Origin: an uncultured Dokdonia sp.
Lineage (GTDB): Bacteria; Bacteroidota; Bacteroidia; Flavobacteriales; Flavobacteriaceae
Assembly: GCF_947492815.1 (NCBI RefSeq)
Contig: NZ_CANLOB010000011.1
Location: forward strand, 1 to 64,000
Length of the DNA: 64,000 bases
Reading direction: 5' to 3'
Shown here: positions 44,457-53,723 of the stretch, piece by piece
How positions within the stretch are numbered: the stretch's first letter is position 1
How the letters are laid out: every line of letters begins with the position of its first letter
Notes under the pieces: model-generated
Seen by the model: the letters and a program-made list of their open reading frames with translations, nothing else
What the model was told of the DNA's origin: nothing
Database searches by the model: none
Position numbers and translations under genes: made by a program

Positions 44457-45626
44457 CTACTTTATATAATCTACCTTACTTTCATTTTTAGAAACCTCTC
44501 TTATATATTCAGGAACTTCTAATACTTGAAAAGGCGCAAGAGTGTCAATGTCTCTTCTATGATATAAATCTCCTAAAAAACCAAACTCATGATGACGATG
44601 TGATTTGAGATGTGCTACTTTGTTCTTTACGTCTCTTTTAGATACTTGCCATTCATTAGCTAATTGTTCTATAGAAGGTTCCATAAAAGTGATATATGAA
44701 ATTTCCATTTCGGTGTGTAGACGTCTATTTTTAATTAATGAGTCTTGCCATACACGATCCTGATAGACTCTGAGTTCGTGATTGTATCGTTTCAAAGAAT
44801 CTAGAAAATCTTTAGAAGACAGGTGGAATTCAACATCTAACTGCTTTCTAAATAACTGCTGGATACCAGACTCGTGACACCACATACATTTTGCAGGCTT
44901 ACCTGCTCTTGTGACTGCTTCATCCCCATCAGGCTTTAAGTTTCCTTTGGTATCATATAAGGCAAATCGAGAAAGACCATTAGGCATTAACTCGACGGTT
45001 TCAAATTCTTGAATTTCCCCCGTAATAGTATCTCTTTCAGAAGAGATAAAAGCACGTTTATAAGAGTCATTTTGAATAGAATATTGAATTTCTCTATCTA
45101 TTTTAGAGATGCTACTGTTATTAATAAAAGCAGTAAGCGTATCAAAAGTATAAGTGTTTTTCAGATCAAATAGTTGTAAGGGTACATCTACGATCTTATA
45201 ATAATGATTGGGACTTCCTATAGTAAGTGCTATATACCTTCCTAGATCAATGGTTCCTTTTCTTTGATACTCTTCGGAGTTTTGAATCACGGTATTGAGT
45301 GCTTGTAAATGCGGAATTGCTTTTTCAGGAAATCCTACTTTGGTCACATCCAATTGAATAATATCTTTTTTATGTGTGATCCCTGTGAGCGTACTATCTA
45401 ATGCAATAGTTGACCCTAAAAAGGAAAGCGCCCAAGTAAGTCCTGTTTTATGTCTTTCTAAAGCATCTTTTTCATAGGATTTATTCCATTTTAAATAAAT
45501 CACATTGGGGTCGTCTTTTATAGGTGCACGTTTAGATTGTGTACATGCGATTAATAGCATACATATACTTAGTAAAAAGTATGCAATATTGTTTTTTGAT
45601 ACTATATTAATACGAAGAAATTTCAT
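44457..45626 (-). CDS. Lipoprotein with a single haem-binding CxxCH motif
   Basis: This 389-residue lipoprotein has a lipobox ending LLIAC28 and a CMWCH motif at residues 247-251, which suggests covalent haem c. I recognise no wider family, and the rest is mostly polar. ATG 45626 is preferred; a TTG at 45665 would add 13 residues. It overlaps the upstream GT-C gene by 20 bp. The last 54 codons are duplicated at 43684-43848. Redox activity is inferred from one motif. Confidence 0.65.
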   Translation of the reverse strand: MKFLRINIVSKNNIAYFLLSICMLLIACTQSKRAPIKDDPNVIYLKWNKSYEKDALERHKTGLTWALSFLGSTIALDSTLTGITHKKDIIQLDVTKVGFPEKAIPHLQALNTVIQNSEEYQRKGTIDLGRYIALTIGSPNHYYKIVDVPLQLFDLKNTYTFDTLTAFINNSSISKIDREIQYSIQNDSYKRAFISSERDTITGEIQEFETVELMPNGLSRFALYDTKGNLKPDGDEAVTRAGKPAKCMWCHESGIQQLFRKQLDVEFHLSSKDFLDSLKRYNHELRVYQDRVWQDSLIKNRRLHTEMEISYITFMEPSIEQLANEWQVSKRDVKNKVAHLKSHRHHEFGFLGDLYHRRDIDTLAPFQVLEVPEYIREVSKNESKVDYIK

Positions 45627-47211
45627 AGATATAATGATTCCCTTTATTAACAATACTTCCGTCAAACTGTTTTAAAAAAGTGACTTCAAGTTTTTGATTT
45701 GGTACTTTCCAAACCTTGTTTTGAGTGGCATCAAAAAATGGTTCGTGTGTCACAAATATAACAGGAGATCTTTCTGTTTTTAAAAGATGGTTTATAGATT
45801 TTAAAAGTACATCATTTCCTTGATTACGTTTGATAGCAGGTCTATTAAAGGTACAGTAACTTTCAAAACTATTCGTTTTTGTAAAGAAAACAGGCTTTTC
45901 AATATAGGCGCTTAACGCAGTGCCGTTACATGCTTTTGTAGCTATTGTTTTTTCAATAAGGTGATTGTCTTTTAGGTATTGGGTAGTTTGTTTTGCGGTC
46001 GTAAATGGTGTAATCATATCCATAGTGAAAGCAAAGATTCCGATAACAAAATGAAGTCCTAGGATAGCATATATAATACGTGGTTTGAGTTTGTCTACTA
46101 TATTTTCAAACGGGATACGTATTTTTTTAGCGGTTATACTTCGGTTGTGTTCAGCGTAAATTGCTGCTTTACTAGGTTTCGCGAAAGCGTATATGGAAGT
46201 ATTAGAACTCGTATACCTGTCAAACCATAAAGCAGTAATTAAAAACAAATATAGTATCCCATAATACCTAGCTGCATTTAACGCTGTGATATAGAAGAAA
46301 GCACCTGTAACAATAATACCAAAGTACATGTAGCGTACTAATTTTCTATTCTTATAAAATAAAAGATAGGGTAGTGTTAAACTTGCCAAAGCAAAGACAC
46401 CAGCAATAGGTTTGCTGTAATTAACAAGCATATGGCTGTTCCAAAAAGAGGTAGTGGTTACATCTGGTACGATAAAAATGCCTTTAAAAAATGGAGACAT
46501 ACTCTTAGGGATTTTTTCAAGAAAACCCATGCGTTCTCCTTGGTCAAAGAAAGAAGTGTCTGAAGGAGGTAAGATTTGAAATATACTTATAAGTAGGAAT
46601 ATACCAAACACAGCTATACCGATCCATGTTTCTACGGAGGTACGTTTTTTAGGACTGATGAGACGTTCTAAAGTGATCATCGCCATGATAGCACTTGCAA
46701 GAATCAAAAAGATCGCATGACTATTACTAGCCAATCCTAGAAGTGTGGCAATTGCTATGAATTTAGCCTCTCTTTTTTCATATAAACTACACCCTAAAAA
46801 GATGAAAAGGATCCCAATACTATAATTTCTACTAAGGATATTGTACTCGTAAAACATAAAGTATCCAAAAATGAATAGTAGTTTAAAGAGTAAGGAAAAA
46901 GGCGCTTTCTTTAAGAAAATACCTACGGTAAGTGTCATGATACTTATATGTAGGACTTGCATCCAGAAAGGGTCTGTAGTGATTCTTGTTACTCCATAGA
47001 GTATAAGATTCCAGGTGATAGGATGTCCTTCATATTGTGTGTTAAAAATAAGATCTTTAATAGAGGAACTGTCTCGAGCTAATAAGTAATGATGTGCTTC
47101 ATCTAGCCATAATTCATGATGGGTAATGCCCCATAAACTCAGCACAAAAAACAACAGCGTTATACCATATACAGTATAGGTGGTGTGTTGCCAAGAGGTT
47201 GAGGTGTTCAT
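45607..47211 (-). CDS. GT-C-fold membrane glycosyltransferase
   Basis: This 534-residue membrane protein has about ten hydrophobic segments and the GT-C signature LWLDEAHHYLLARD early in the first periplasmic loop, then TQYEGHPITWNLILY. It probably transfers a sugar from a polyprenyl-phosphate donor. It is 1 bp from the upstream B12-type radical SAM gene. One near-palindrome is read as AFAKP. Confidence 0.85.
   Translation of the reverse strand: MNTSTSWQHTTYTVYGITLLFFVLSLWGITHHELWLDEAHHYLLARDSSSIKDLIFNTQYEGHPITWNLILYGVTRITTDPFWMQVLHISIMTLTVGIFLKKAPFSLLFKLLFIFGYFMFYEYNILSRNYSIGILFIFLGCSLYEKREAKFIAIATLLGLASNSHAIFLILASAIMAMITLERLISPKKRTSVETWIGIAVFGIFLLISIFQILPPSDTSFFDQGERMGFLEKIPKSMSPFFKGIFIVPDVTTTSFWNSHMLVNYSKPIAGVFALASLTLPYLLFYKNRKLVRYMYFGIIVTGAFFYITALNAARYYGILYLFLITALWFDRYTSSNTSIYAFAKPSKAAIYAEHNRSITAKKIRIPFENIVDKLKPRIIYAILGLHFVIGIFAFTMDMITPFTTAKQTTQYLKDNHLIEKTIATKACNGTALSAYIEKPVFFTKTNSFESYCTFNRPAIKRNQGNDVLLKSINHLLKTERSPVIFVTHEPFFDATQNKVWKVPNQKLEVTFLKQFDGSIVNKGNHYIYEISSY
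46175..46188. repeat. Imperfect copy of the GCTTTCGCGAAAGC palindrome
   Basis: GGTTTCGCGAAAGC, one base different, in the GT-C gene, read as AFAKP. Confidence 0.8.
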
Positions 47212-47212
47212 G

Positions 47213-48598
47213 TTATTTGGTGACAGTCATTAGTCCATTGGCTAGCATAGACTTCATTTTAAATTTGATAGCTTTTTTGATATCTCGGTGTTGAGGTTTT
47301 GTAATCTCTCGATGGTAATTTACTTCATTGACTACATGTTTTACAGCATAGTCATAAAATTTACGAGAATATGTACGTTTAAAATCAATTTCTCTATCGG
47401 TAGAGGTTTCCCAATCGGGTTGTGTAATAATGTCTTTCTCTATTTCGCTATATAAAGAAGTTCCTTTAATAGGATATGCAATAGTAATGGTAAAATGGGT
47501 AGGGTTTGCATCTTTCAGATATTGTACCGTGGTATTGATATCTTCTAGATCTTCACCGGGGTATCCAAGCATAATAAAGGTACCCGTTTCCATATCCATG
47601 GCATTGGTTTTTTGGATGGCTTCTTTTACTACATCTACATCTACACGGCGATCCATAGCGTCTATAATTTTTTGCGAACCACTTTCTGCGCCTATCCAAA
47701 TACGGTAACATCCCGCTTCTTTTAAAAGTTGTAAGATGTCATCATTTAATCGTTCGGCTCTAGTGATACATTCAAAAGGAATGATCGCATCTTGTTTGAT
47801 GACTTCTTCGTGAAAAGCGTTGAGCCATTTATGACTTACTGTAAATACATCATCTACAAACCATATAGAATCTGGTTGGTAAGTGTCTTTAAGCATTTTA
47901 AGTTCGGCAGCTACTAGGTTTGCAGGTCTGCGTCTATAACTCTGGCCGTATACTGCGGTACTACACCATTTGCAGGTATATGGACATCCACGTTGCGTAC
48001 TCACTGTCATCGAACTCATACCGTGGTTGTCCTTCCATGTTTTTAGATACTTATCCATCGGTATAGCTTCTCGATTAGGAAGAGGTAATACCGATAGGTC
48101 TTTCATTTTAACCCTTGGTTTTGTTCTTGTCAATACCCCATTTTCTAAATAAGCTAGACCAGCTACTTCAGATATGTCTGTATTGTTTATGATGGCATTA
48201 TGCAGCTCAGCCATGGTTTCTTCTCCTTCTCCTATAATGAGATAATTGGCTCCAGCATTTAAGTAATTTTTGAGATTGTAACTGATGTCAGGACCTCCGA
48301 GTACAATGGTTGGAAAACCGTATTGCTCATCTGTCTTTAAGATTTTCATGAGCTTAATGACTTCTACTTTGGTCATTAAGTTGGAGTATATGGCAACAAT
48401 ATCTGGTTGTTTTTCTTTAATAAATGCTAACTGATCATCCTTTGCATAGAATGTAGTGTCAAAAAGATAGTTGTCTATATGCTGCTCATTGAGATATCCA
48501 GAAATATAAAGCTGTCCTAACGGAGGATAGGGCTTCATAATTTTATGCTCCTTCGGATCATTAGAGAGATAGTATGCGTGAGTTAATAAAACGCTCAT
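47213..48598 (-). CDS. B12-binding-type radical SAM protein
   Basis: This 461-residue BchE-like protein has PYPPLGQLYISGYL and VLGGPDISYN in the N-terminal Rossmann domain, then C205-x3-C209-x2-C212 (GCPYTCKWC) and GAESGSQKIIDAMD. It shares layout with 50111-51574 and is probably a duplicate of it with a different substrate. Expected chemistry: radical methylation or ring/chain rearrangement. The 4-bp overlap with the methyltransferase gene makes them one translation unit. Confidence 0.85.
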   Translation of the reverse strand: MSVLLTHAYYLSNDPKEHKIMKPYPPLGQLYISGYLNEQHIDNYLFDTTFYAKDDQLAFIKEKQPDIVAIYSNLMTKVEVIKLMKILKTDEQYGFPTIVLGGPDISYNLKNYLNAGANYLIIGEGEETMAELHNAIINNTDISEVAGLAYLENGVLTRTKPRVKMKDLSVLPLPNREAIPMDKYLKTWKDNHGMSSMTVSTQRGCPYTCKWCSTAVYGQSYRRRPANLVAAELKMLKDTYQPDSIWFVDDVFTVSHKWLNAFHEEVIKQDAIIPFECITRAERLNDDILQLLKEAGCYRIWIGAESGSQKIIDAMDRRVDVDVVKEAIQKTNAMDMETGTFIMLGYPGEDLEDINTTVQYLKDANPTHFTITIAYPIKGTSLYSEIEKDIITQPDWETSTDREIDFKRTYSRKFYDYAVKHVVNEVNYHREITKPQHRDIKKAIKFKMKSMLANGLMTVTK

Positions 48599-49371
48599 TT
48601 CTTTTCAAAGCTTATTAAAAAATGGTCTGCATATTTTGCCCAGATTGGGTTTTGAAACCATGACTCTAAAGTAATCAAAAGCTTCATAAAACGAGGCTTA
48701 TTTTTAAAATAAGGTTCTAAATAGGAGGGAGGAATCGCAATTCCTATAGGTTTTACTGTTTTAGGTTTTTTATACGCTTTCGCGAAAGCGGTTATTTCTT
48801 TAGGATTATAATACCAAGTAGGAACCTGAATGCCTTCAACGTTAGCATATACGGCCTTTTTTGTATTTCGCCGAAAGGCATTTTTAAATTGAAATTTCAA
48901 CGAGAAATAGAAACGTTCCCAAAGAGTATTTTTAGGCATGATGACCATGATGAGCTTACCTTGATCGGTGAGTAGTGTTTCTGAGATTCTTAAAAAGGTT
49001 TGTAATTGTATTTCAGATAAACAATTGAATCCTCCAAAATTTGAAAAAATCAAATCAAATTTCTGATCAAATGTAGTTTCGGTAATGGTTGTGATGTCCA
49101 GTGTTTGAAAGGTGATGTCTTGATGTTTGCTTTTAGCAACAGTAATCATTTCTTCAGAAATATCAGTAGCAATGACGTGATGTCCTTGTTTATGAAGATA
49201 TACGGCATCTTCTCCTGTGCCACAATTTAATTCTAGAATGTGAAGTTGACTTTTAGTGTCAAACTCTTTTTTAAGATATGTATACACTTGATCACGCTGC
49301 GCCTTTCCTATACTGGAATGTGTAAAAACAGTATCGTAATTTTGAGCGTGTATATCAAAGTCATTTTTCAT
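48595..49371 (-). CDS. Class I SAM-dependent methyltransferase
   Basis: This 258-residue methyltransferase has LHILELNCGTGEDAVYLHKQG (motif I, with Asn in place of the first Gly of the loop), ATDISEEMITVAK and a late KLIMVIMPKNTLWERF. It is cytoplasmic, small-molecule type. The operon context suggests methylation of a lipid or sugar intermediate. One palindrome is read as AFAKA. Confidence 0.85.
   Translation of the reverse strand: MKNDFDIHAQNYDTVFTHSSIGKAQRDQVYTYLKKEFDTKSQLHILELNCGTGEDAVYLHKQGHHVIATDISEEMITVAKSKHQDITFQTLDITTITETTFDQKFDLIFSNFGGFNCLSEIQLQTFLRISETLLTDQGKLIMVIMPKNTLWERFYFSLKFQFKNAFRRNTKKAVYANVEGIQVPTWYYNPKEITAFAKAYKKPKTVKPIGIAIPPSYLEPYFKNKPRFMKLLITLESWFQNPIWAKYADHFLISFEKK
48776..48789. 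repeat. GCTTTCGCGAAAGC palindrome, in a gene
   Basis: Perfect copy in the methyltransferase gene, read as AFAKA. Confidence 0.95.
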
Positions 49372-49399
49372 GTACGTTACAGAAGGTACGTTGTTTTTA

Positions 49400-50062
49400 T
49401 TAATATATTTTTTGAGGTATGCCTTTCGGTAATTGAAACTTAGATAGACTTACTGTTTTCGATTCAATTTTTACAGCAGTATAAGTAACTATATAATCAC
49501 CTAAATCTAACTCCATTTTCATGAAGGGTGATTTAGCAGTATCCATAAAACTATTCGTATAAAAATCTTCGAAACCTTTAAAAAGTTCTGGGTCTAAATA
49601 CGGAAAGCCACTATAGTAATATTTTTGTATCACAGATTGTTTGCCTTTAGGTTCATAGGCTTCTATCTGGATGTATTTACATTCTTTTCCTAGAATGTTT
49701 TCACTCGTACCTGTAGTGCTACTAATAAATTCTAGAGATTGTTCAGATACGTTATAATGATAAATAGTATCTAGATTTTTCCATTTTGAATAGTAGTTGT
49801 TCTTGGAATTTACGTATAAATTAAAATCATATCCTTGATCTCCGGTATTGTAATACTTTTTGAAAATATCACCTTCTTTATTGTAATATACTTTTAAGGT
49901 ATCTCCAAATTTACCTTCGTGATAAGCACGAAATTTAATGTTTTCGTTTATAAATTTTATATCCGTTTTATAGGTAATAACGCCCTCAAAGCTTTTATTC
50001 TTTATAGTGCCTGAAGTTAACACTATAAGTGTAACTAAGAATATGATTGGTTTGAGATTCAT
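49400..50062 (-). CDS. Unknown exported beta-rich protein
   Basis: This 220-residue protein has a signal peptide (residues ~1-20) and a beta-rich body of the loose DUF4412/GLPGLI type (EGVITYKTDIKF, then ILGKECKYIQIEAY). It lies inside the radical SAM/methyltransferase operon, 28 bp upstream of the methyltransferase. A role in envelope sensing or binding is conceivable but cannot be shown. Confidence 0.6.
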   Translation of the reverse strand: MNLKPIIFLVTLIVLTSGTIKNKSFEGVITYKTDIKFINENIKFRAYHEGKFGDTLKVYYNKEGDIFKKYYNTGDQGYDFNLYVNSKNNYYSKWKNLDTIYHYNVSEQSLEFISSTTGTSENILGKECKYIQIEAYEPKGKQSVIQKYYYSGFPYLDPELFKGFEDFYTNSFMDTAKSPFMKMELDLGDYIVTYTAVKIESKTVSLSKFQLPKGIPQKIY

Positions 50063-50110
50063 TGTATTGAAGTTATATCATCATAAAAGTATACACTGAT
50101 ACGATCTCAA

Positions 50111-51574
50111 TTAACTATTTGTATGTTGCATGTTTTTTAATTTGGCTTTGTCTATAAAAGCGCTTGGGGTATAATAAAAGAACAGTGCCATAGATCGTAT
50201 CATCGCTTTAGAGGTTGCTAATGGGTTTTTGAAAAATGATTTAAAGTTGGCTATTCCTTGACTTTTCCTGTACTCTTTATGTACGTAACGGTGTAATTTT
50301 TTATAATATTTAGAATTAAATGTTCCTTGAAACATCATGGCAAGATCATCACTGTCGGTCCAGTTTGCTTTCAGTTGCAAATCATCTTTTACTTTTTCAT
50401 AAAAAGGAGTTCCGGGAAGCGGATAAGAAACAGAAATACCTAAGTTATCTGGTAATAGCTCTTTAATCATCGCTACTGTTTTTGCAATGTCTTCTTTGGT
50501 TTCTCCTAAGTACCCAAACTGAATAAAGAAAGCTACTTTTACTTTTTTCTTTTTAAGTAGTTTTGTCGCTTCATAGATCTGTTCTACTTTGGTTTCTTTG
50601 TCCATGGCGTCTAAGATCTTTTGCGAACCGCTCTCTGCGCCTACCCAAACTTCTTTTAAGCCACTTTCTGCAAGTGCATCTATTGTATCTTCTTTTAATA
50701 ATAAATCAACTCTACTCTGAATATAGTAAGTGATTTTAAGATCTCTTTTCTTTAATTCGACATTAAAATTCTGAACCCAATTAGGTTTTAAACCAAAAAT
50801 ATCATCACACATCCAGAAATTAGTAACACCATAGTTTTCTTTTAAGAAAGCAATATGTTTTGTAATATATTCTGGAGAGTGGGAGTTGTATCGATTTCCA
50901 TAAATGGGTTTGGCACACCAATTACATTTAAATGGACAGCCTCTTGTGGTGGCTATATTTAATGTAAATTGTTTTCCGCTTTGTGCCCATATAGCTTTAT
51001 AAGCATCTATATTAGCTAGATCCCATGCAGGTTGCGGTAATTCATCTAAGTTGCGTAATACAACACGTTTTGAATGCTTTTTGGTTTCTTCCTCTTTTCT
51101 GTAAACGATACCGTTTATCAAGCTTATGGATTCATTATTTTTTAAAGCTGCGATAAGCTCTTTAAGTGTAATTTCTCCCTCTCCTTGTATGATATAATCA
51201 GCCCCAGCATCAAGGTATTGATCATAATGATCTGTACTATCACTACTACAAACAATTACTTGGCAGTTGTATTTTTTACCTAAGCTTATCATTTCAAAAG
51301 CGGCTTCTCGCATGGTAGTCAAACACATTTTGGTGAGATAGTTAAAACCATCATCATACATGACTAAAAAAGAAGGCTTTTGTTCTTTTATCTCTGCTTC
51401 TATGGCATAAGGGTCACTGCGTAAATTTGTGTCAAATAAGTTTACAGAATATCCTTCTTGACGCATTAGTGACGCTGCATATAAAGTGCCTAAAGGCGGG
51501 TATGGGGTTTTATTCTCCCATTGTTTTTTATCAAGTGGGTAGTAGTAAGAATGTGAAAATAAAATATCAAGCAT
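50111..51574 (-). CDS. B12-binding-type radical SAM protein
   Basis: This 487-residue protein has PYPPLGTLYAASLM, IIQGEGEITLKEL, the radical SAM cluster C213-x3-C217-x2-C220 (GCPFKCNWC), and GAESGSQKILDAMD, shared with 47213-48598. The N-terminal domain is in the cobalamin-binding position. The last ~60 residues are hydrophobic/basic and may associate with membrane. It overlaps the nucleotidyltransferase gene by 8 bp. Confidence 0.85.
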   Translation of the reverse strand: MLDILFSHSYYYPLDKKQWENKTPYPPLGTLYAASLMRQEGYSVNLFDTNLRSDPYAIEAEIKEQKPSFLVMYDDGFNYLTKMCLTTMREAAFEMISLGKKYNCQVIVCSSDSTDHYDQYLDAGADYIIQGEGEITLKELIAALKNNESISLINGIVYRKEEETKKHSKRVVLRNLDELPQPAWDLANIDAYKAIWAQSGKQFTLNIATTRGCPFKCNWCAKPIYGNRYNSHSPEYITKHIAFLKENYGVTNFWMCDDIFGLKPNWVQNFNVELKKRDLKITYYIQSRVDLLLKEDTIDALAESGLKEVWVGAESGSQKILDAMDKETKVEQIYEATKLLKKKKVKVAFFIQFGYLGETKEDIAKTVAMIKELLPDNLGISVSYPLPGTPFYEKVKDDLQLKANWTDSDDLAMMFQGTFNSKYYKKLHRYVHKEYRKSQGIANFKSFFKNPLATSKAMIRSMALFFYYTPSAFIDKAKLKNMQHTNS

Positions 51575-52475
51575 GTTCTTTGTTTAGCGTAATGTTGTAT
51601 TTGTTTTCATACGTTATATATTTCTCATTCAGTCGTGTAATAACTTTATTTTGAAAACCTTGTGGATGGTGTTTTGATACACTTTTAGTAGATTTCATAG
51701 CTACATTAAACTGATCAGGATTCATCTCACTAAATTTCATTTTCCATTTTTTATAGGTCAATTTTAAGAAAAAGGTGTCTAATTGTTCTCCAATTTTAGA
51801 ACTCAATATCTTTTCTGCAAACCTCGTAAATCTTGGTTTTTTTATAGGTTTTAATGTATCTAAACCTTCTCCAAAATTTCTATTTGGAAATGTAGTATAT
51901 GCCCAAGCATTGGTGTCATAAAACCTTTTAAAACTACCATTGCCATACATAGGTATGAGCGTGACAAGTTCTGTTGCTGTAAATAGGTTTTTTTCCTCTA
52001 TTTCTAATGAGTTTTCACTTATGAAATAATTAACACAAAAATACTTTTTAGAATTGAGTAAGAAAATTTTCTTATATAAAATAAGTAATGTTCTTGCGAC
52101 CCAAAGCCGTTGTTTACTTGTAATAATAAAAAAGTCTATATCACCATCTTTATCAAAAAAACCTTTGGATAATGCTCCAGAAATACCAACACCTTCTACA
52201 AATGGAAATTTTGATATAAGTCGAGACATGCGATCTGCTTTTTTTGCAATATTTCGAGCACCTTCATTACCTTCCAGTCTTCGTTCTACTTGCGACATAT
52301 CATTATCACATGAGTAGAAACCATTGATTTTATATATAATGCCCTCCTTTGTAAGCGTCTCTAACTCCTGCTCTACGATACCAGATTCTTTAGCATCTGA
52401 AAATGCCATGATCTCCTCTTTCGTAAGTGGGTATTTAAATAGAGAAAAGTATAATATGGGTTTGAGAGATGTCAA
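51567..52475 (-). CDS. Nucleotidyltransferase-domain protein
   Basis: This 302-residue protein has an N-terminal winged-helix-like part (FSLFKYPLTKEEIMAF) and a pol-beta-type nucleotidyltransferase core with SGALSKGFFDKDGDIDFFII: the G-S loop and the DxD metal pair. The remaining half is helical. TTG 52475 is the likely start, since a stop codon lies immediately upstream in frame and the family begins here. It is the first gene of the leftward operon running to 44457. Confidence 0.8.
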   Translation of the reverse strand: MTSLKPILYFSLFKYPLTKEEIMAFSDAKESGIVEQELETLTKEGIIYKINGFYSCDNDMSQVERRLEGNEGARNIAKKADRMSRLISKFPFVEGVGISGALSKGFFDKDGDIDFFIITSKQRLWVARTLLILYKKIFLLNSKKYFCVNYFISENSLEIEEKNLFTATELVTLIPMYGNGSFKRFYDTNAWAYTTFPNRNFGEGLDTLKPIKKPRFTRFAEKILSSKIGEQLDTFFLKLTYKKWKMKFSEMNPDQFNVAMKSTKSVSKHHPQGFQNKVITRLNEKYITYENKYNITLNKEHA

Positions 52476-52815
52476 TTATATATAATTTATTTCTTCTACA
52501 ATAAGAATCTTAACATGTCTTAGTATATACGCTTGTTTTCTTAATGAGGACTTTTCCTCTATATGGAAAGATTATTATTGTACTATTCGAAAAACAGGAA
52601 ATTACTGTTTATTTCTTTATTCTACAATAACAACTACATAAAGTAATACATATTTTATAGACGGGATATTTGAAGTCTCCTTACGAGTTCAAAAATCACT
52701 TTTTGTAAATTATTAATTTATTTGTGGTCTTTTTTTCGTGCAAATGTACTTATGTTATTGCTTCTTATCTGTAACAATACCGTAAAATGTTAGTACATTT
52801 CAGACATTTCAGGTG
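52476..52815. other. Gap without a gene, 340 bp
   Basis: No open frame of note. On the minus strand TACATTTG (52741-52748) fits a -7 box and could start the leftward operon, with a leader of about 260 nt; a CAA-type -33 lies 26 nt away, slightly too far. No strong hairpin was seen. Confidence 0.4.
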
Positions 52816-53688
52816 TTATTTTTTGCTACCTAGACTAAATGCTCGCGAGATATTAAAACCTAAAAATATGTTTCCTTCCCCAAAATCACCTCTGGCTTGT
52901 CCTAAGAAACCATTTGCAAAAATAGCTCTTGCGTTTGATACGTGTAGTTGAAATACATGTCCTCCTGTTTCTATTTCTAATCCAAGTGCCAAAGAATTAT
53001 TAAAAACAGAGTTACTTACTCTATTTAAATGAATTCCATAATCACCAATAAAGGCAAGTCTTTTAGTAAATTTAAAACGCCCTCCTATTCCTAAAGCAAA
53101 TTGGGAATTATCTTGTCCATCTTCTATCACCGTATTATCGTGAAAAAATGTAGGTGTTAATTGCAGAGATAACCAATCGTTGAATTTTCTGGAAATGAGT
53201 AATTGATTTGCATAGCCTACACGATCACTAAATGTAAGATCCGGAAATAAATCAGAATCTAAGTCTGTATTAATCGTAAGTAAATGGTATCCAACAAGTG
53301 TTACAGGAGATTTTCCTTCGGTTTGACGTAAGAATCTGTATTTTACAGCTGCATCATATGTTTTATTGAAACCAGAACGCGATATACCCACATTTAACCA
53401 ATCTGTAACACCATATACAAATTGAATACGTGCAGTAGCATCGTCAAGTCCTAGAAAATTGTCTATTCCGTCACTTAAATCACCAAATCTGTGAGATATA
53501 ATAAATTGTAATTGTTTTTCTCCAACAAGTTTTGTGGATTCAAAGTTAACAATTTTAATACCTTTAAAAACAGAAAGAACTGGAAGTGGCTCGTCGGGAA
53601 CTTCTTGTTCTAATTCGCTTAATAAATCATCATCTTGTGCCATAGAAAGTATAGGCAAGAATAATAGTAAGAATACTAACTTCTTCAT
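52816..53688 (-). CDS. DUF5777-family outer-membrane beta-barrel protein
   Basis: This 290-residue protein has a signal peptide ending LSMAQ and the DUF5777 pattern: KIVNFESTKLVGEKQLQF, ISHRFGDL and VTDWLNVGISRSG, with alternating beta strands to the C-terminus. It is probably an outer-membrane barrel. It is the last gene of an operon with an OB-fold protein, YceI and a cytochrome c, an order kept in many flavobacteria. Confidence 0.85.
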   Translation of the reverse strand: MKKLVFLLLFLPILSMAQDDDLLSELEQEVPDEPLPVLSVFKGIKIVNFESTKLVGEKQLQFIISHRFGDLSDGIDNFLGLDDATARIQFVYGVTDWLNVGISRSGFNKTYDAAVKYRFLRQTEGKSPVTLVGYHLLTINTDLDSDLFPDLTFSDRVGYANQLLISRKFNDWLSLQLTPTFFHDNTVIEDGQDNSQFALGIGGRFKFTKRLAFIGDYGIHLNRVSNSVFNNSLALGLEIETGGHVFQLHVSNARAIFANGFLGQARGDFGEGNIFLGFNISRAFSLGSKK

Positions 53689-53723
53689 GGGTATTGTATT
53701 TGTTTATGGGTTGGTTTGGATTA

